A stretch of 64,000 nucleotides of DNA from Burkholderiales bacterium (GTDB lineage: Bacteria > Pseudomonadota > Gammaproteobacteria > Burkholderiales > Burkholderiaceae_E). Position 1 is the first letter of the stretch, and each line of letters starts with the position of its first letter. The notes beneath the pieces are model-generated. The model had not been told where the DNA came from and made no database searches. It was given only the letters and a program-made list of their open reading frames with translations. This document shows, piece by piece, positions 35,301 to 44,011 of this stretch. The DNA is taken from positions 1-64,000 of the forward strand of contig JAPOKJ010000005.1 in the NCBI GenBank assembly GCA_029977705.1, written 5' to 3'. Position numbers and translations under genes: made by a program.

Positions 35301-36710
35301 TTACTGGAAGCTGGCCAGCTTGGCGGCGCCCAATTGCGCCATCAGGGTCTTGATCTGCTCGGCGCGCTGGGCCAGCAGCTTGCGGCCGTTGGCATCGAGC
35401 GGGTTGCGGCCGGGCAGTTCGGCCGTCAGGGGATCGGCGTGCTCGCCGTTGACCTTGAATTCGTAGTGCAGGTGGGGGCCGGTGGCGTAGCCGGTGCGGC
35501 CGACGAAGCCGATGACATCACCCTGGCGGACCTTGCTGCCTTCGCGCAGATCGTCGCTGAACTCGTTGAGGTGGGCGTAGGTGGTGCTGTACTTGCCGTG
35601 CTTGATGGTGACGACATTGCCGTAGCCGCGCTGGCTGCCGATGAACTCGACCACGCCATCGCCGGTGGCCCGAACCTTTGTGCCCAGCGGGGCGGCGAAA
35701 TCAACCCCCTTGTGGGCGCGCCAGTCCTTGAAGATCGGGTGCTGGCGAGAGGCTGAGAACTCGGAACTGATGCGGGCGAATTCGATGGGGTAGCGCAGGA
35801 AGCTCTTGCGCAGGCTCTTGCCGTCGAACGCAAAATACTCGCCGCTGTCGGGCTTGCTGGCATCGCCGAACCAAACGGCCGTGTAGACCTTCTTGCCGCT
35901 GAGCCATTCGACCGCCAGCACACGGCCCGGGACGGGGGCCTCGAGATTTTGCGGGTCGGCCAGGGTTTCGAAGATCACCTTGACTCGATCGCCACGGCGG
36001 GCCTCTTTTTCGAAATCGATGACGTCGGAGAACAGGTCGACGATCTGGTTGGCCACCGATTCGGGCACGCGCGAACCGGCGGCAGCCGCTGCCAGGGTGC
36101 TTTGAATCGAAAAGACCTTGGTATCTGTGTAGGAGGCGAGCTTTGCAGCTTCCTGGCGCACTGAGAAGCCTTCGTCGCTGCGGCTGATACTGAGGCGCTT
36201 GCCCGGGCTGACTTCACCGTCTTCGTCTTCGACCGCGGGCTGGTTGTAGTGCAGGGCATGGACACGACCGTCGCTGCCGATCTCTGCCTGGACCAGGCGC
36301 CCGGCCTGGATGCGCACGAAGGGCTTGGCGACAGGGTTCTTGCTGATGAAGCGGATCAGTTCGGGGTCGCTGGCGCCCATGCGGCTGAGCATGCTGGCCA
36401 GGGTATCGCCCTTGCGGACGCGTTCGGCCTGCACGAAGCGGTCGAGGCGGGCCGGCAGGGACAGTCCGGCGCGGGACGCCGGCGCTGATGCAACGGGGGC
36501 GACCGTCTGGACGGGCAAGGCTTCGGTCACTGCCACGCTCAGTGCTTCGGCCGAGGCATCACTGTCGGGCGCCACGCCATAGGCAGCAAAGGCGACGCTC
36601 AGCAGGCCGACAGTGCCGACGCTGATCCAGCGGGCCTTGGGCCCGACGGACTGCGGCAGCGCCTTGAGGGCCTGCAAATTTTTGAACAAAGCGTCGACAG
36701 GTGCCGGCAT
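35301..36710 (-). CDS. M23 family metallopeptidase (murein endopeptidase)
   Basis: A 469-residue envelope protein. A membrane helix lies at about residues 28-46 (WISVGTVGLLSVAFAAYGV). A LysM/OapA-like region follows at about 93-140 (VRKGDTLASMLSRMG), then a catalytic LytM domain at about 320-440. The zinc ligands are visible in HKGVDFAAPLGTKV and HLHYEFKVNG. It should cut peptide cross-links of peptidoglycan in the periplasm. The gene pair with anmK, opposite tyrS, is a familiar betaproteobacterial arrangement. A near-consensus promoter lies about 75 bases upstream. Confidence 0.93.
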   Translation of the reverse strand: MPAPVDALFKNLQALKALPQSVGPKARWISVGTVGLLSVAFAAYGVAPDSDASAEALSVAVTEALPVQTVAPVASAPASRAGLSLPARLDRFVQAERVRKGDTLASMLSRMGASDPELIRFISKNPVAKPFVRIQAGRLVQAEIGSDGRVHALHYNQPAVEDEDGEVSPGKRLSISRSDEGFSVRQEAAKLASYTDTKVFSIQSTLAAAAAGSRVPESVANQIVDLFSDVIDFEKEARRGDRVKVIFETLADPQNLEAPVPGRVLAVEWLSGKKVYTAVWFGDASKPDSGEYFAFDGKSLRKSFLRYPIEFARISSEFSASRQHPIFKDWRAHKGVDFAAPLGTKVRATGDGVVEFIGSQRGYGNVVTIKHGKYSTTYAHLNEFSDDLREGSKVRQGDVIGFVGRTGYATGPHLHYEFKVNGEHADPLTAELPGRNPLDANGRKLLAQRAEQIKTLMAQLGAAKLASFQ

Positions 36711-36785
36711 TCGCCTTTGCCTTGGGTAAAATCGGGTGTTGCAGCGCGCCTTCCCGAAAGGGATTTACGACACGCAGGATCGGCC

Positions 36786-36815
36786 ATTATAAGCTGCTCT
36801 GGCAATTCCCGTCAC
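36786..36815 (-). promoter_or_regulatory. promoter of the M23 peptidase-anmK operon
   Basis: On the minus strand, a perfect TATAAT -10 box (plus-strand 36786-36791) is preceded by GTGACG as a -35 box (36810-36815) with an 18-base spacer. Transcription would start near 36779, about 69 bases before the ATG. Confidence 0.7.
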
Positions 36816-36968
36816 ATGGCACCGGTCGAACGGACGGAAGGCGAGGGTCCGTGAGGGGCGAAGGCACCGGTCTTGGTCGCCGGGGCCTGATTTTGAGAGC
36901 CATAGCGTGCAGATGAGCAAATTTTGTGCGCACTTGGTGTTTTTAAGAACTTGACAAGCGATTTTTTG

Positions 36969-38234
36969 ATGACTGCCTCCGATTCCGCTGCTCCTCGATC
37001 CGGCCCGACCGCCGATGCGCCCGCCTATGACGACAATGTCCGGGCCGCGATGGCGGTGTCCCTGCGCGGTTGCGAGGAACTGCTGGTGCAGTCGGAATGG
37101 ATGGCCAAACTGGCGCGCAGCCAGGCCAGCGGCAAGCCGCTGCGCATCAAGCTGGGACTGGATCCGACTGCCCCTGACCTGCATCTGGGCCATACCGTGG
37201 TGCTCAACAAGATGCGCCAGTTGCAGGACCTTGGGCACACGGTGATCTTCCTGATCGGCGACTTCACCTCGCTGATCGGCGATCCCACCGGACGCAACGA
37301 CACCCGTCCGCCGCTGACCCGCGAGCAGATCGAGGAAAACGCCAAGACCTACTTCCGGCAGGCCAGCCTGGTGCTCGATGCCAGCCGCACCGAGATCCGT
37401 TACAACAGCGAGTGGGGCGATGCCCTGGGCTCGCGCGGCATGATCCAGCTGGCCGCCCGCTATACGGTGGCGCGCATGCTCGAGCGCGATGATTTCACCA
37501 AGCGTTATCGCGCCGGTACGCCGATTTCGGTGCACGAGTTCCTGTACCCGCTGATGCAGGGCTACGACTCGGTGGCGCTCAAGAGCGACCTCGAGCTGGG
37601 CGGCACCGACCAGAAGTTCAACCTGCTGGTCGGGCGCGACCTGCAGAAGGAGTACGGCCAGGAGCCCCAGTGCATCCTGACCATGCCGCTGCTGGTCGGG
37701 CTCGACGGTGTCGAGAAGATGTCCAAGTCCAAGGGCAACTATGTCGGCATCGCGGAGTCTCCCGAGCAGATCTTCGGCAAGCTGATGTCGGTCTCCGACG
37801 ACCTGATGTGGAAATACTTCGAGCTGTTGTCATTCCGCAGCCTGGAGGACATCCAGGCGCTGCGGCAGGAATGCCTGAATGGCCGCAATCCGCGCGATGC
37901 CAAGGTGGCGCTGGCCCAGGAACTGGTGGCGCGCTTTCACAGCCGGCAGGCCGCCGAGCAGGCGCTGGCCGATTTCGAGGCCCGTTTCCGCCAGGGAGTC
38001 CTGCCCGAGGACATGCCAGAGGTCCATGTCGCCGGCGCCCCTCTGGGGGTGGCGATGCTGCTCAAGCAGGCCGGACTGGCGCCCTCCACCTCGGAAGCCA
38101 ACCGCAACCTCGAGCAGGGCGGCGTGCGCATCAATGGCGAGCGTGTCGAGGACAAGGCCTTGAAGCTGGAGGCCGGCAGCTATGTGGTCCAGGTCGGCAA
38201 GCGCAAGTTTGCCCGGGTACACCTGAAGGGCTGA
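36969..38234 (+). CDS. tyrS: tyrosyl-tRNA synthetase
   Basis: A 421-residue class I synthetase that charges tRNA-Tyr. The ATP-site motifs are HLGH in [14 protein letters not shown] and KMSKSKGN. The C-terminal S4-like RNA-binding domain holds [20 protein letters not shown]. The protein is of the type common in proteobacteria with a short N-terminal extension. I chose the ATG at 36969; no Shine-Dalgarno sequence is visible, and an in-frame TTG at 36924 would add 15 residues. Downstream, dtd starts 14 bases after its stop codon, and gpm-like follows, so these three probably form one operon. Confidence 0.96.
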   Translation: MTASDSAAPRSGPTADAPAYDDNVRAAMAVSLRGCEELLVQSEWMAKLARSQASGKPLRIKLGLDPTAPDLHLGHTVVLNKMRQLQDLGHTVIFLIGDFTSLIGDPTGRNDTRPPLTREQIEENAKTYFRQASLVLDASRTEIRYNSEWGDALGSRGMIQLAARYTVARMLERDDFTKRYRAGTPISVHEFLYPLMQGYDSVALKSDLELGGTDQKFNLLVGRDLQKEYGQEPQCILTMPLLVGLDGVEKMSKSKGNYVGIAESPEQIFGKLMSVSDDLMWKYFELLSFRSLEDIQALRQECLNGRNPRDAKVALAQELVARFHSRQAAEQALADFEARFRQGVLPEDMPEVHVAGAPLGVAMLLKQAGLAPSTSEANRNLEQGGVRINGERVEDKALKLEAGSYVVQVGKRKFARVHLKG

Positions 38235-38248
38235 TCAGTCGTGCCGCG

Positions 38249-38758
38249 ATGATTGCGTTCCTGCAACGGGTCAGCCACGCCCAGGTAGTGGTGGACGGGC
38301 ACACGGTCGGTGCCATCGGGGCCGGCCTGATGGTGTTGCTGTGCGCCGAGCGGGAGGACGGCCTGCAAGAGGTCGGGCCATTGCTGCGCAAGCTGGTCAA
38401 TTACCGGGTCTTCCCGGATCACGGCGGCAAGATGAACCTGTCACTGCTGCAGGTGGCTGCGCAGTACACGGGTGCCGATCCCGATACCCGGCCCGGGCTG
38501 CTGCTGGTGCCCCAGTTCACGCTGGCCGCCGATACCCGATCCGGCAACCGTCCCAGTTTCACCCCGGCGGCGCCGCCTGAGCTGGGCCGCCAACTGTTTG
38601 ACGCGTTTGTCTCGCAGGCGCGCGATGAGCACGGCGCGGCCCTGCGCGTGGAGACTGGCCGCTTCGGCGCCGACATGAAGGTCAGTCTGACCAACGACGG
38701 GCCGGTCAGTTTCTGGCTGCAATCGCGAAAGAGTGCCCATGTCCAAGATGCCCCATGA
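38249..38758 (+). CDS. dtd: D-aminoacyl-tRNA deacylase (DTD)
   Basis: A 169-residue proofreading enzyme that frees D-amino acids and glycine from mischarged tRNAs. Its place after tyrS makes sense, since TyrRS can charge D-tyrosine. The start [27 protein letters not shown] and [13 protein letters not shown] are typical. The usual SQFTL motif reads PQFTL here (VPQFTLAAD), and the NxGPVTF motif reads NDGPVSFWL. Both are changes at active-site positions, though the Gly-Pro pair and Gln are kept. It overlaps the next gene by 20 bases. Confidence 0.93.
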   Translation: MIAFLQRVSHAQVVVDGHTVGAIGAGLMVLLCAEREDGLQEVGPLLRKLVNYRVFPDHGGKMNLSLLQVAAQYTGADPDTRPGLLLVPQFTLAADTRSGNRPSFTPAAPPELGRQLFDAFVSQARDEHGAALRVETGRFGADMKVSLTNDGPVSFWLQSRKSAHVQDAP

Positions 38759-39368
38759 ACTGATCCTGATCCGCCATGGCGTGACCGCCTGGAACAAGGA
38801 GCGGCGCTTCCAGGGCAGCATCGACATTCCCCTGGATGAGGAGGGCCGCGCCCAGGCGCAGGCCCTGGGCCGCTACCTGGCAGGCCAGCCTGCTCCCGAC
38901 CTGCTGCTGGCCAGTGACCTGGGCCGTGCCATCGAGACTGCCCGGCCGGTCGCGCAGGCGCATGGCCTGTCGATCCAGATCGAGCCGCTTTGGCGCGAGC
39001 GTGCCTATGGCCACTTTGAGGGCAAGCGGCACGACGAACTGGAGCGTGACCATGCCGAGGCCTTCGCGCGCTGGCGCGAGCGTGATGTCGCGTTCCAGCC
39101 GCCCGGAGGCGGCGAGAGCATCGAGGTCTTCCACGATCGCGTAGGACGCGCCCTGCAGGGCTGTGCCGAGCGCTTCGGGCCCGAGGTGCGGCGCATCATG
39201 GTGGTGACCCACGGCGGCGTGCTCGGTTCGGTCTACCGCATCGCGATGGGGCTGCCGGCGCATGACCGGACCCTGGTGCCGATCCTGAACACGGGCGTGA
39301 ATCGTCTCTGGTACGGGGACGGGGGCTGGTCGGTACGGGGCTGGGGCGAGGTATTTCACCTGGACTGA
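38739..39368 (+). CDS. histidine phosphatase family protein (phosphoglycerate mutase-like)
   Basis: A 209-residue phosphatase of branch 1 of the histidine phosphatase superfamily. The nucleophile is His13 in [43 protein letters not shown] and [12 protein letters not shown] follow, and the second catalytic His is in VVTHGGVLG. It resembles GpmB/CobC-type enzymes, whose substrates vary, so no symbol is given. The ATG at 38739 is preceded by GAAAGAG; a GTG two codons earlier is possible. The start lies inside the end of dtd, which implies translational coupling. Confidence 0.9.
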   Translation: MSKMPHELILIRHGVTAWNKERRFQGSIDIPLDEEGRAQAQALGRYLAGQPAPDLLLASDLGRAIETARPVAQAHGLSIQIEPLWRERAYGHFEGKRHDELERDHAEAFARWRERDVAFQPPGGGESIEVFHDRVGRALQGCAERFGPEVRRIMVVTHGGVLGSVYRIAMGLPAHDRTLVPILNTGVNRLWYGDGGWSVRGWGEVFHLD

Positions 39369-39372
39369 GGGG

Positions 39373-39400
39373 GGGCCGCAGGGGCGTTCGGCGGCCCTTT
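39373..39400 (+). terminator. probable intrinsic terminator after the phosphatase gene
   Basis: GGGCCGC at 39373-39379 pairs with GCGGCCC at 39391-39397 around an 11-base loop, followed by only three T and then C. It starts four bases after the stop codon. The short T-run makes it weaker than the others in this window. Confidence 0.6.
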
Positions 39401-39646
39401 CAGGCCGGGGCCGCGTTGGCTGTCCTGCTAGAATCAGGCTCTTGCGCGACTGGCGATATCGGCCCTGCAGATCTGGCGGCGGCCTCAAGGTGAATGAGCA
39501 CCGTGGAGCGCAGGCGTCCCCGTTCGGGACGTTCCCGGGGAATTTCCCCGAGCCGCGCGCCTGGGCACCGGTTGGTCAGTCCTTCGAGGCCTTTGCACGA
39601 AGCGACTGGCTGATGTCAGTCAACCCTGATCTTGGAGCCCTTCAAC
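39401..39646 (+). promoter_or_regulatory. 5' region of glyA with hairpins
   Basis: No gene is seen in these 246 bases. Two adjacent hairpins could form in a glyA leader: CGTCCC at 39515-39520 with GGGACG at 39526-39531, and CGGGG at 39536-39540 with CCCCG at 39546-39550. Riboswitches upstream of glyA are known in some bacteria, but I do not recognise a named class here. The segment CTTGGAGCCC before the ATG holds the ribosome-binding site. Confidence 0.4.
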
Positions 39647-40897
39647 ATGTTTGACCGCCAATTGACGCTCGACAAGAGCGATCCCGACCTGTGGAAGATC
39701 GTCCAGCTGGAGAACCAGCGCCAGGAAGATCACATCGAGCTGATCGCCTCGGAGAACTATGCCAGCCCCGCCGTGATGCAGGCGCAGGGCACGCAGCTGA
39801 CCAACAAGTACGCCGAGGGCTACCCCGGCCGCCGTTATTACGGGGGCTGCGAGTACGTCGACATGGCCGAGCAACTGGCCATCGATCGCCTCAAGCAGAT
39901 CTATGGCGCGGATGCCGTCAACGTTCAGCCCAACTCCGGTTCGCAGGCCAACCAGGCGGTGTTCATGGCCTTTCTCAAGCCCGGTGACACCATCCTGGGC
40001 ATGAGCCTGGCCGAGGGGGGTCACCTGACCCATGGCATGCCACTGAACATGTCGGGCAAGTGGTTCAACGTGGTGTCGTACGGCCTGGACGCGAGCGAGG
40101 CGATCGACTACGACGCGATGGAGCGCCAGGCGCGCGAGCACAAGCCGAAGCTGATCATCGCCGGCGCCTCGGCCTACAGCCTGCGCATTGATTTCGAGCG
40201 CTTTGCGCGGGTGGCCCGCGAGATCGGCGCGATCTTCATGGTCGACATGGCCCATTACGCCGGCCTGATCGCTGCCGGCGTCTATCCGAACCCGGTGCCC
40301 CATGCCGATGTGGTCACTTCGACCACCCACAAGAGCCTGCGCGGCCCGCGGGGCGGCATCATCATGATGAAAGCCGCCCACGAGAAGTCGATCAATTCGG
40401 CGGTCTTCCCGGGCTTGCAGGGTGGTCCCCTGATGCATGTCATCGCCGGCAAGGCCGCCGCCTTTGGTGAGGCCCTGAAGCCTGGCTTCAAGGAATATCA
40501 GCAACAGGTGGTGGACAACGCGCGGGTGCTGGCCGAGACGCTGATCAAGCGCGGCCTGCGCATCGTGTCGGGGCGCACCGAGAGCCATGTAATGCTGGTT
40601 GACCTGCGCGCCAAGAAGATCACCGGCAAGGATGCCGAGCGCATCCTGGGTGAGGCCCACATGACCTGCAACAAGAACGCCATCCCCAATGATCCGGAAA
40701 AGCCCATGGTCACCAGCGGCATCCGGTTGGGCTCGCCGGCCTTCACCACGCGCGGTTTCAAGCAGGCGGAGGCCGAGCAGGTCGCCCACCTGATCGCCGA
40801 CGTGCTCGACAACCCGAACAGTGCCGAGAACATTGCGGCGGTGCGGGCCAAGGTGGCGGCGCTGACGGCGCGTTTCCCGGTCTACGGCAGCCGCTGA
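39647..40897 (+). CDS. glyA: serine hydroxymethyltransferase
   Basis: A 416-residue PLP enzyme that interconverts serine and glycine while loading one-carbon units on tetrahydrofolate. The PLP lysine is Lys229 in [15 protein letters not shown]. Other blocks are [36 protein letters not shown] and [12 protein letters not shown]. Length matches GlyA (about 415). I chose the ATG at 39647, giving the standard MFDRQLTL start. nrdR starts ten bases after the stop codon, so glyA-nrdR-ribD are probably one transcript. Confidence 0.98.
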   Translation: MFDRQLTLDKSDPDLWKIVQLENQRQEDHIELIASENYASPAVMQAQGTQLTNKYAEGYPGRRYYGGCEYVDMAEQLAIDRLKQIYGADAVNVQPNSGSQANQAVFMAFLKPGDTILGMSLAEGGHLTHGMPLNMSGKWFNVVSYGLDASEAIDYDAMERQAREHKPKLIIAGASAYSLRIDFERFARVAREIGAIFMVDMAHYAGLIAAGVYPNPVPHADVVTSTTHKSLRGPRGGIIMMKAAHEKSINSAVFPGLQGGPLMHVIAGKAAAFGEALKPGFKEYQQQVVDNARVLAETLIKRGLRIVSGRTESHVMLVDLRAKKITGKDAERILGEAHMTCNKNAIPNDPEKPMVTSGIRLGSPAFTTRGFKQAEAEQVAHLIADVLDNPNSAENIAAVRAKVAALTARFPVYGSR

Positions 40898-40907
40898 GGT
40901 CGGGGCT

Positions 40908-41402
40908 GTGCGCTGCCCCTTCTGCGATCACGCCGACACCCAGGTCATCGAGACCCGAGAGTCTGATGAGGGCGACGCCATCCGGCGTCGCCGCCGTTGT
41001 TTCCAGTGCGACAAGCGCTTTACCACCTATGAGCGCGTCGAACTGTCGTTGCCGGCGGTCGTCAAGAAGAACGGTTCGCGGGTGGAGTTCGACCGGCGCA
41101 AGCTGCGTGGGTCGGTGGCCCTGGCCCTGCGCAAGCGGCCGGTACCGGCTGAAAGCGTCGACGCTGCGATCCATCGCATCGAGGAAAAGCTGCTCAGCCT
41201 GGGGCTGCGCGAGGTGGGTTCCGAGAAGATCGGCGAGTTGGTGATGCGCGAGCTCAAGAAGCTCGACAAGATTGCCTATGTGCGTTTTGCCTCGGTGTAC
41301 CGCAGCTTTGCGGACATCGACGAATTCGCGGATGTGATCAACGAAGTCTCGCCCAAGGGCAGCGCTCGCACAGCCACCACCAAACCCCGGCCGCGGCGCT
41401 GA
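40908..41402 (+). CDS. nrdR: transcriptional repressor NrdR
   Basis: A 164-residue regulator of ribonucleotide reductase genes. The N-terminal zinc ribbon uses Cys3, Cys6, Cys31 and Cys34 (RCPFCDH, then [15 protein letters not shown]). The ATP-cone domain follows at about residues 49-140 ([16 protein letters not shown], then [19 protein letters not shown]), which senses ATP and dATP. The start is a GTG at 40908, common for nrdR. Position between glyA and ribD is conserved in many Proteobacteria. Confidence 0.96.
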   Translation: MRCPFCDHADTQVIETRESDEGDAIRRRRRCFQCDKRFTTYERVELSLPAVVKKNGSRVEFDRRKLRGSVALALRKRPVPAESVDAAIHRIEEKLLSLGLREVGSEKIGELVMRELKKLDKIAYVRFASVYRSFADIDEFADVINEVSPKGSARTATTKPRPRR

Positions 41403-41417
41403 AGGCCTTCGCCGACC

Positions 41418-42563
41418 ATGTTCAGCGACGCCGATCACCGCTTCATGAGCCGGGCGCTCGAACTGGCCGCCAAGGGCCTGTTCACGACCACGCCGAATCC
41501 CCGCGTCGGCTGTGTCATCGTCAAGGACGGCCAGGTGGTGGCCGAGGGCTGGCACCGGCGTGCCGGCGAGCCGCATGCCGAGGCGCTGGCACTGGCCCAG
41601 GCTGGCGGCGCGGCGCGCGGTGCCACCGTCTACGTCACGCTCGAGCCCTGTGCCCACACCGGGCGCACGCCGCCGTGCGCCGATGCCCTGGTCCAGGCCC
41701 GCGTCGGCCGCGTGATCGCCGCCATGGAGGACCCCAACCCCCAGGTGGCCGGCCGTGGCCTGGAGCGCCTCAGGGCCGCCGGCATCGATGTGCGCTGTGG
41801 CCTGCTGGGAGATCGGGCCCTCGAGTTGAATGTCGGATTTGTGTCGCGCATGTCGCGGGGACGGCCCTGGGTGCGCATGAAGATCGCGGCTTCGCTCGAT
41901 GGCATGACTGCGCTGTCTGATGGCAGCAGCCAATGGATCACCGGCGAGGCAGCGCGCGCCGATGGCCATGCCTGGCGGGCGCGCGCCTGTGCGGTGCTGA
42001 CCGGCATCGGCACGGTGCGGACTGATGACCCGACCATGAATGTGCGGTCGGTGCCGACCACACGCCAGCCCTTGCGCATCGTCATCGATTCGCGCCTGGA
42101 GATCGATCGCGGGGCCCGCATCCTGCAGGCGGCCGATGATGCCGGCGCCACCCTGCTGCTGGCCGGGCTGGGGCCCGACGGGCAGCCGCCAGCCGAGGCC
42201 TTGGCCCGCGCCCGGGGCCTGGAGGTGCAGTGGGTGCCTTGCGATGACCGTGGCAAGAACGACCTGGCGGCGGCGCTGCAGTTGCTCGGAGCCCGGGGGC
42301 TGAACGAGATTCATGTCGAGGCTGGCTACAAGCTCAATGGCTCGTTGCTGCGTGCCGGACTGGTCGATGAGTTGCTCGTCTACATCGCGCCGCGCCTGCT
42401 CGGGCAGGGTCAGGGGATGGCCGACATCGGTTCGCTCACGAGCCTGTCGCAGTCCATCGACTTTGATGTCTCGGAAATGAAACAACTGGGTCCCGACCTG
42501 CGATTGCGCCTGCTCCGGCGCGCGCCAGTCATGTCAGCCACGACCTTATCCGGTACACTATAG
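41418..42563 (+). CDS. ribD: bifunctional riboflavin biosynthesis deaminase/reductase RibD
   Basis: A 381-residue two-domain enzyme for steps two and three of riboflavin synthesis. The N-terminal deaminase domain has the zinc-site motifs GEPHAEALAL and LEPCAHTGRTPPCADAL. The C-terminal reductase domain (from about residue 150) starts RPWVRMKIAASLDGM and includes EIHVEAGYKLNGSLL. It follows nrdR by 15 bases. The expected next gene, ribE, does come next in the pathway, but a gene for a secreted protein intervenes. Confidence 0.95.
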   Translation: MFSDADHRFMSRALELAAKGLFTTTPNPRVGCVIVKDGQVVAEGWHRRAGEPHAEALALAQAGGAARGATVYVTLEPCAHTGRTPPCADALVQARVGRVIAAMEDPNPQVAGRGLERLRAAGIDVRCGLLGDRALELNVGFVSRMSRGRPWVRMKIAASLDGMTALSDGSSQWITGEAARADGHAWRARACAVLTGIGTVRTDDPTMNVRSVPTTRQPLRIVIDSRLEIDRGARILQAADDAGATLLLAGLGPDGQPPAEALARARGLEVQWVPCDDRGKNDLAAALQLLGARGLNEIHVEAGYKLNGSLLRAGLVDELLVYIAPRLLGQGQGMADIGSLTSLSQSIDFDVSEMKQLGPDLRLRLLRRAPVMSATTLSGTL

Positions 42564-42650
42564 GTGGCACAGAAAAACGTGGACGACACTACCTGGCTGG
42601 GTGTTGTCCGCTGCCAAATCATTGGCCGTGCCTCTGACCTAGGAGGTTTT

Positions 42651-43382
42651 GTGTATCGCTCTTTGCAACTTCTTGTTGCGGCCGGCATGCTCGCCGGTTC
42701 GCTTTTGCTGGTACCGTCTGGCGATGCCCAGGCGGGCGTCATCACGATCGTCCTCGACGATTTCAACGGCTCGGCGCTGGCCACTCCCGGCGTCTCCGGC
42801 ATCACGGTGCTGGGCAACCCCGATGGCCGCACGCCGCCGATCACGGCCACGCCCTCTGCAGGCGTGTTCGCCATCGATCTGGGCACCAACGTGTCCGGCT
42901 CGGTCAGCCTGACCTACGGAACGGTCAACCTGCCCGACTTTGCCACCCAGGGCAAGGTCAGCTATCGCGTCACTTTCAGCAACATCGGCAACGATCCCTC
43001 GACCGTCTCGGGTGTGGCCGGCAACAACACGGTGACGGTCAGCGGCGGTGTGCCCAACACCTTCCCCTCGTTGCCCAACCTGGTCTTCCCGACCGGCGTT
43101 ACGGCCGATTCGCTCTTTACCGGCGGCCTTTTGCAGGTGGTGTTCGCCTCGGCGGGCAGCCGCTCCTGGGACATGTCGATCGACCAGCTAGAACTGTCCT
43201 TCCAGTGCGCCAACCTGGCAGACCAGCGTTATGACGTGACCGGTTCGCCCTCGGCACCGGTGTCGGGCCTGTCGGCCTATCTCAATGGGGCGCCGACCTC
43301 CTGCCAGGTGCCCATTCCCTCCAGCGCTTTCCTGCTGGCGGCCGGCCTGCTGCCGTTGGCCCTGCTGCGCCGGCGTCGCTGA
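42651..43382 (+). CDS. secreted protein with VPxP-CTERM-like sorting tail
   Basis: A 243-residue exported protein. The start is a GTG at 42651, preceded by a perfect AGGAGG. The signal peptide (LLVAAGMLAGSLLLV) is cut near AQA. The mature part is rich in Gly, Ser, Thr and Val, reads as beta-sheet and matches nothing I can name. The C-terminus has the tripartite sorting-tag layout: VPIPSS, then a hydrophobic helix (AFLLAAGLLPLALL), then RRRR. This resembles PEP-CTERM and VPLPA-CTERM signals handled by exosortases. No exosortase gene is in the window. The gene lies between ribD and ribE. Function unknown. Confidence 0.82.
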   Translation: MYRSLQLLVAAGMLAGSLLLVPSGDAQAGVITIVLDDFNGSALATPGVSGITVLGNPDGRTPPITATPSAGVFAIDLGTNVSGSVSLTYGTVNLPDFATQGKVSYRVTFSNIGNDPSTVSGVAGNNTVTVSGGVPNTFPSLPNLVFPTGVTADSLFTGGLLQVVFASAGSRSWDMSIDQLELSFQCANLADQRYDVTGSPSAPVSGLSAYLNGAPTSCQVPIPSSAFLLAAGLLPLALLRRRR

Positions 43383-43402
43383 TCTCCCGTCCGGCCGCTG
43401 TC

Positions 43403-44011
43403 ATGTTCACGGGCATTGTCAGCGCGGTCGGGCGCATCGAATCGGTCAAGCCCCTGGGTGATGCCGCCGCTGGTGTGCGTCTGACGGTGCATGCCGGGTC
43501 CCTCGGCCTCGCTGATGTGGTTCCGGGCGACAGCATCTGCATCCAGGGCGCCTGCATGACCGCCGTGACGGTCGAGGGCGAGCGTTTTGCGGTCGATGTC
43601 TCGCGCGAGAGCCTGTCATTGACCGCCGGGCTTGATCAGCCGGGCGAGGTCAACCTCGAGAAGGCTCTGACCCTGGCCACTCGCCTGGGCGGCCATCTGG
43701 TCAGCGGGCATGTCGATGGCCTGGGAACAGTGCGGCGCTTCGAGGCGGTCGGCGAAAGCTGGTTGCTCGAGATCGCAGCACCACGGGCCCTGGCCCGCTA
43801 TTTTGCCTACAAGGGATCGGTGACCGTCAACGGCGTCAGCCTGACCGTGAACCAGGTGAGCGACGAGCCGCAGGCTGTCGTCTTTCGCATCAACCTGATT
43901 CCGCATACGGTCCAGGTCACCACGCTCAAGCATCTGCAGGCCGGTTCGGCCGTCAACCTTGAAATCGATCTGATTGCGCGCTACGTCGAGCGCATGATGT
44001 CGGCCGGCTAG
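43403..44011 (+). CDS. ribE: riboflavin synthase, alpha subunit
   Basis: A 202-residue lumazine-binding enzyme that dismutates 6,7-dimethyl-8-ribityllumazine to riboflavin. Two similar barrels are evident: the first starts MFTGIVSAVGRIES, the second near LVSGHVDGLGTVRRFE. GACMTAV and NGVSLTVNQV are the repeated ligand-binding segments. Length (about 200) fits. The preceding gene, 20 bases upstream, is the CTERM-tail protein, so ribE may be transcribed through it. The 3' end overlaps convergent ackA by four bases. Known in some species as ribC. Confidence 0.95.
   Translation: MFTGIVSAVGRIESVKPLGDAAAGVRLTVHAGSLGLADVVPGDSICIQGACMTAVTVEGERFAVDVSRESLSLTAGLDQPGEVNLEKALTLATRLGGHLVSGHVDGLGTVRRFEAVGESWLLEIAAPRALARYFAYKGSVTVNGVSLTVNQVSDEPQAVVFRINLIPHTVQVTTLKHLQAGSAVNLEIDLIARYVERMMSAG

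Noticed and set aside
36951-36956. Perfect TTGACA -35 box just before tyrS
   Set aside because: The tyrS ATG is at 36969, so any matching -10 box would fall inside the coding sequence, and none is seen there.
40758-42485. 575-codon open frame antisense to nrdR and ribD
   Set aside because: Shadow of two clear genes, with no recognisable domain.
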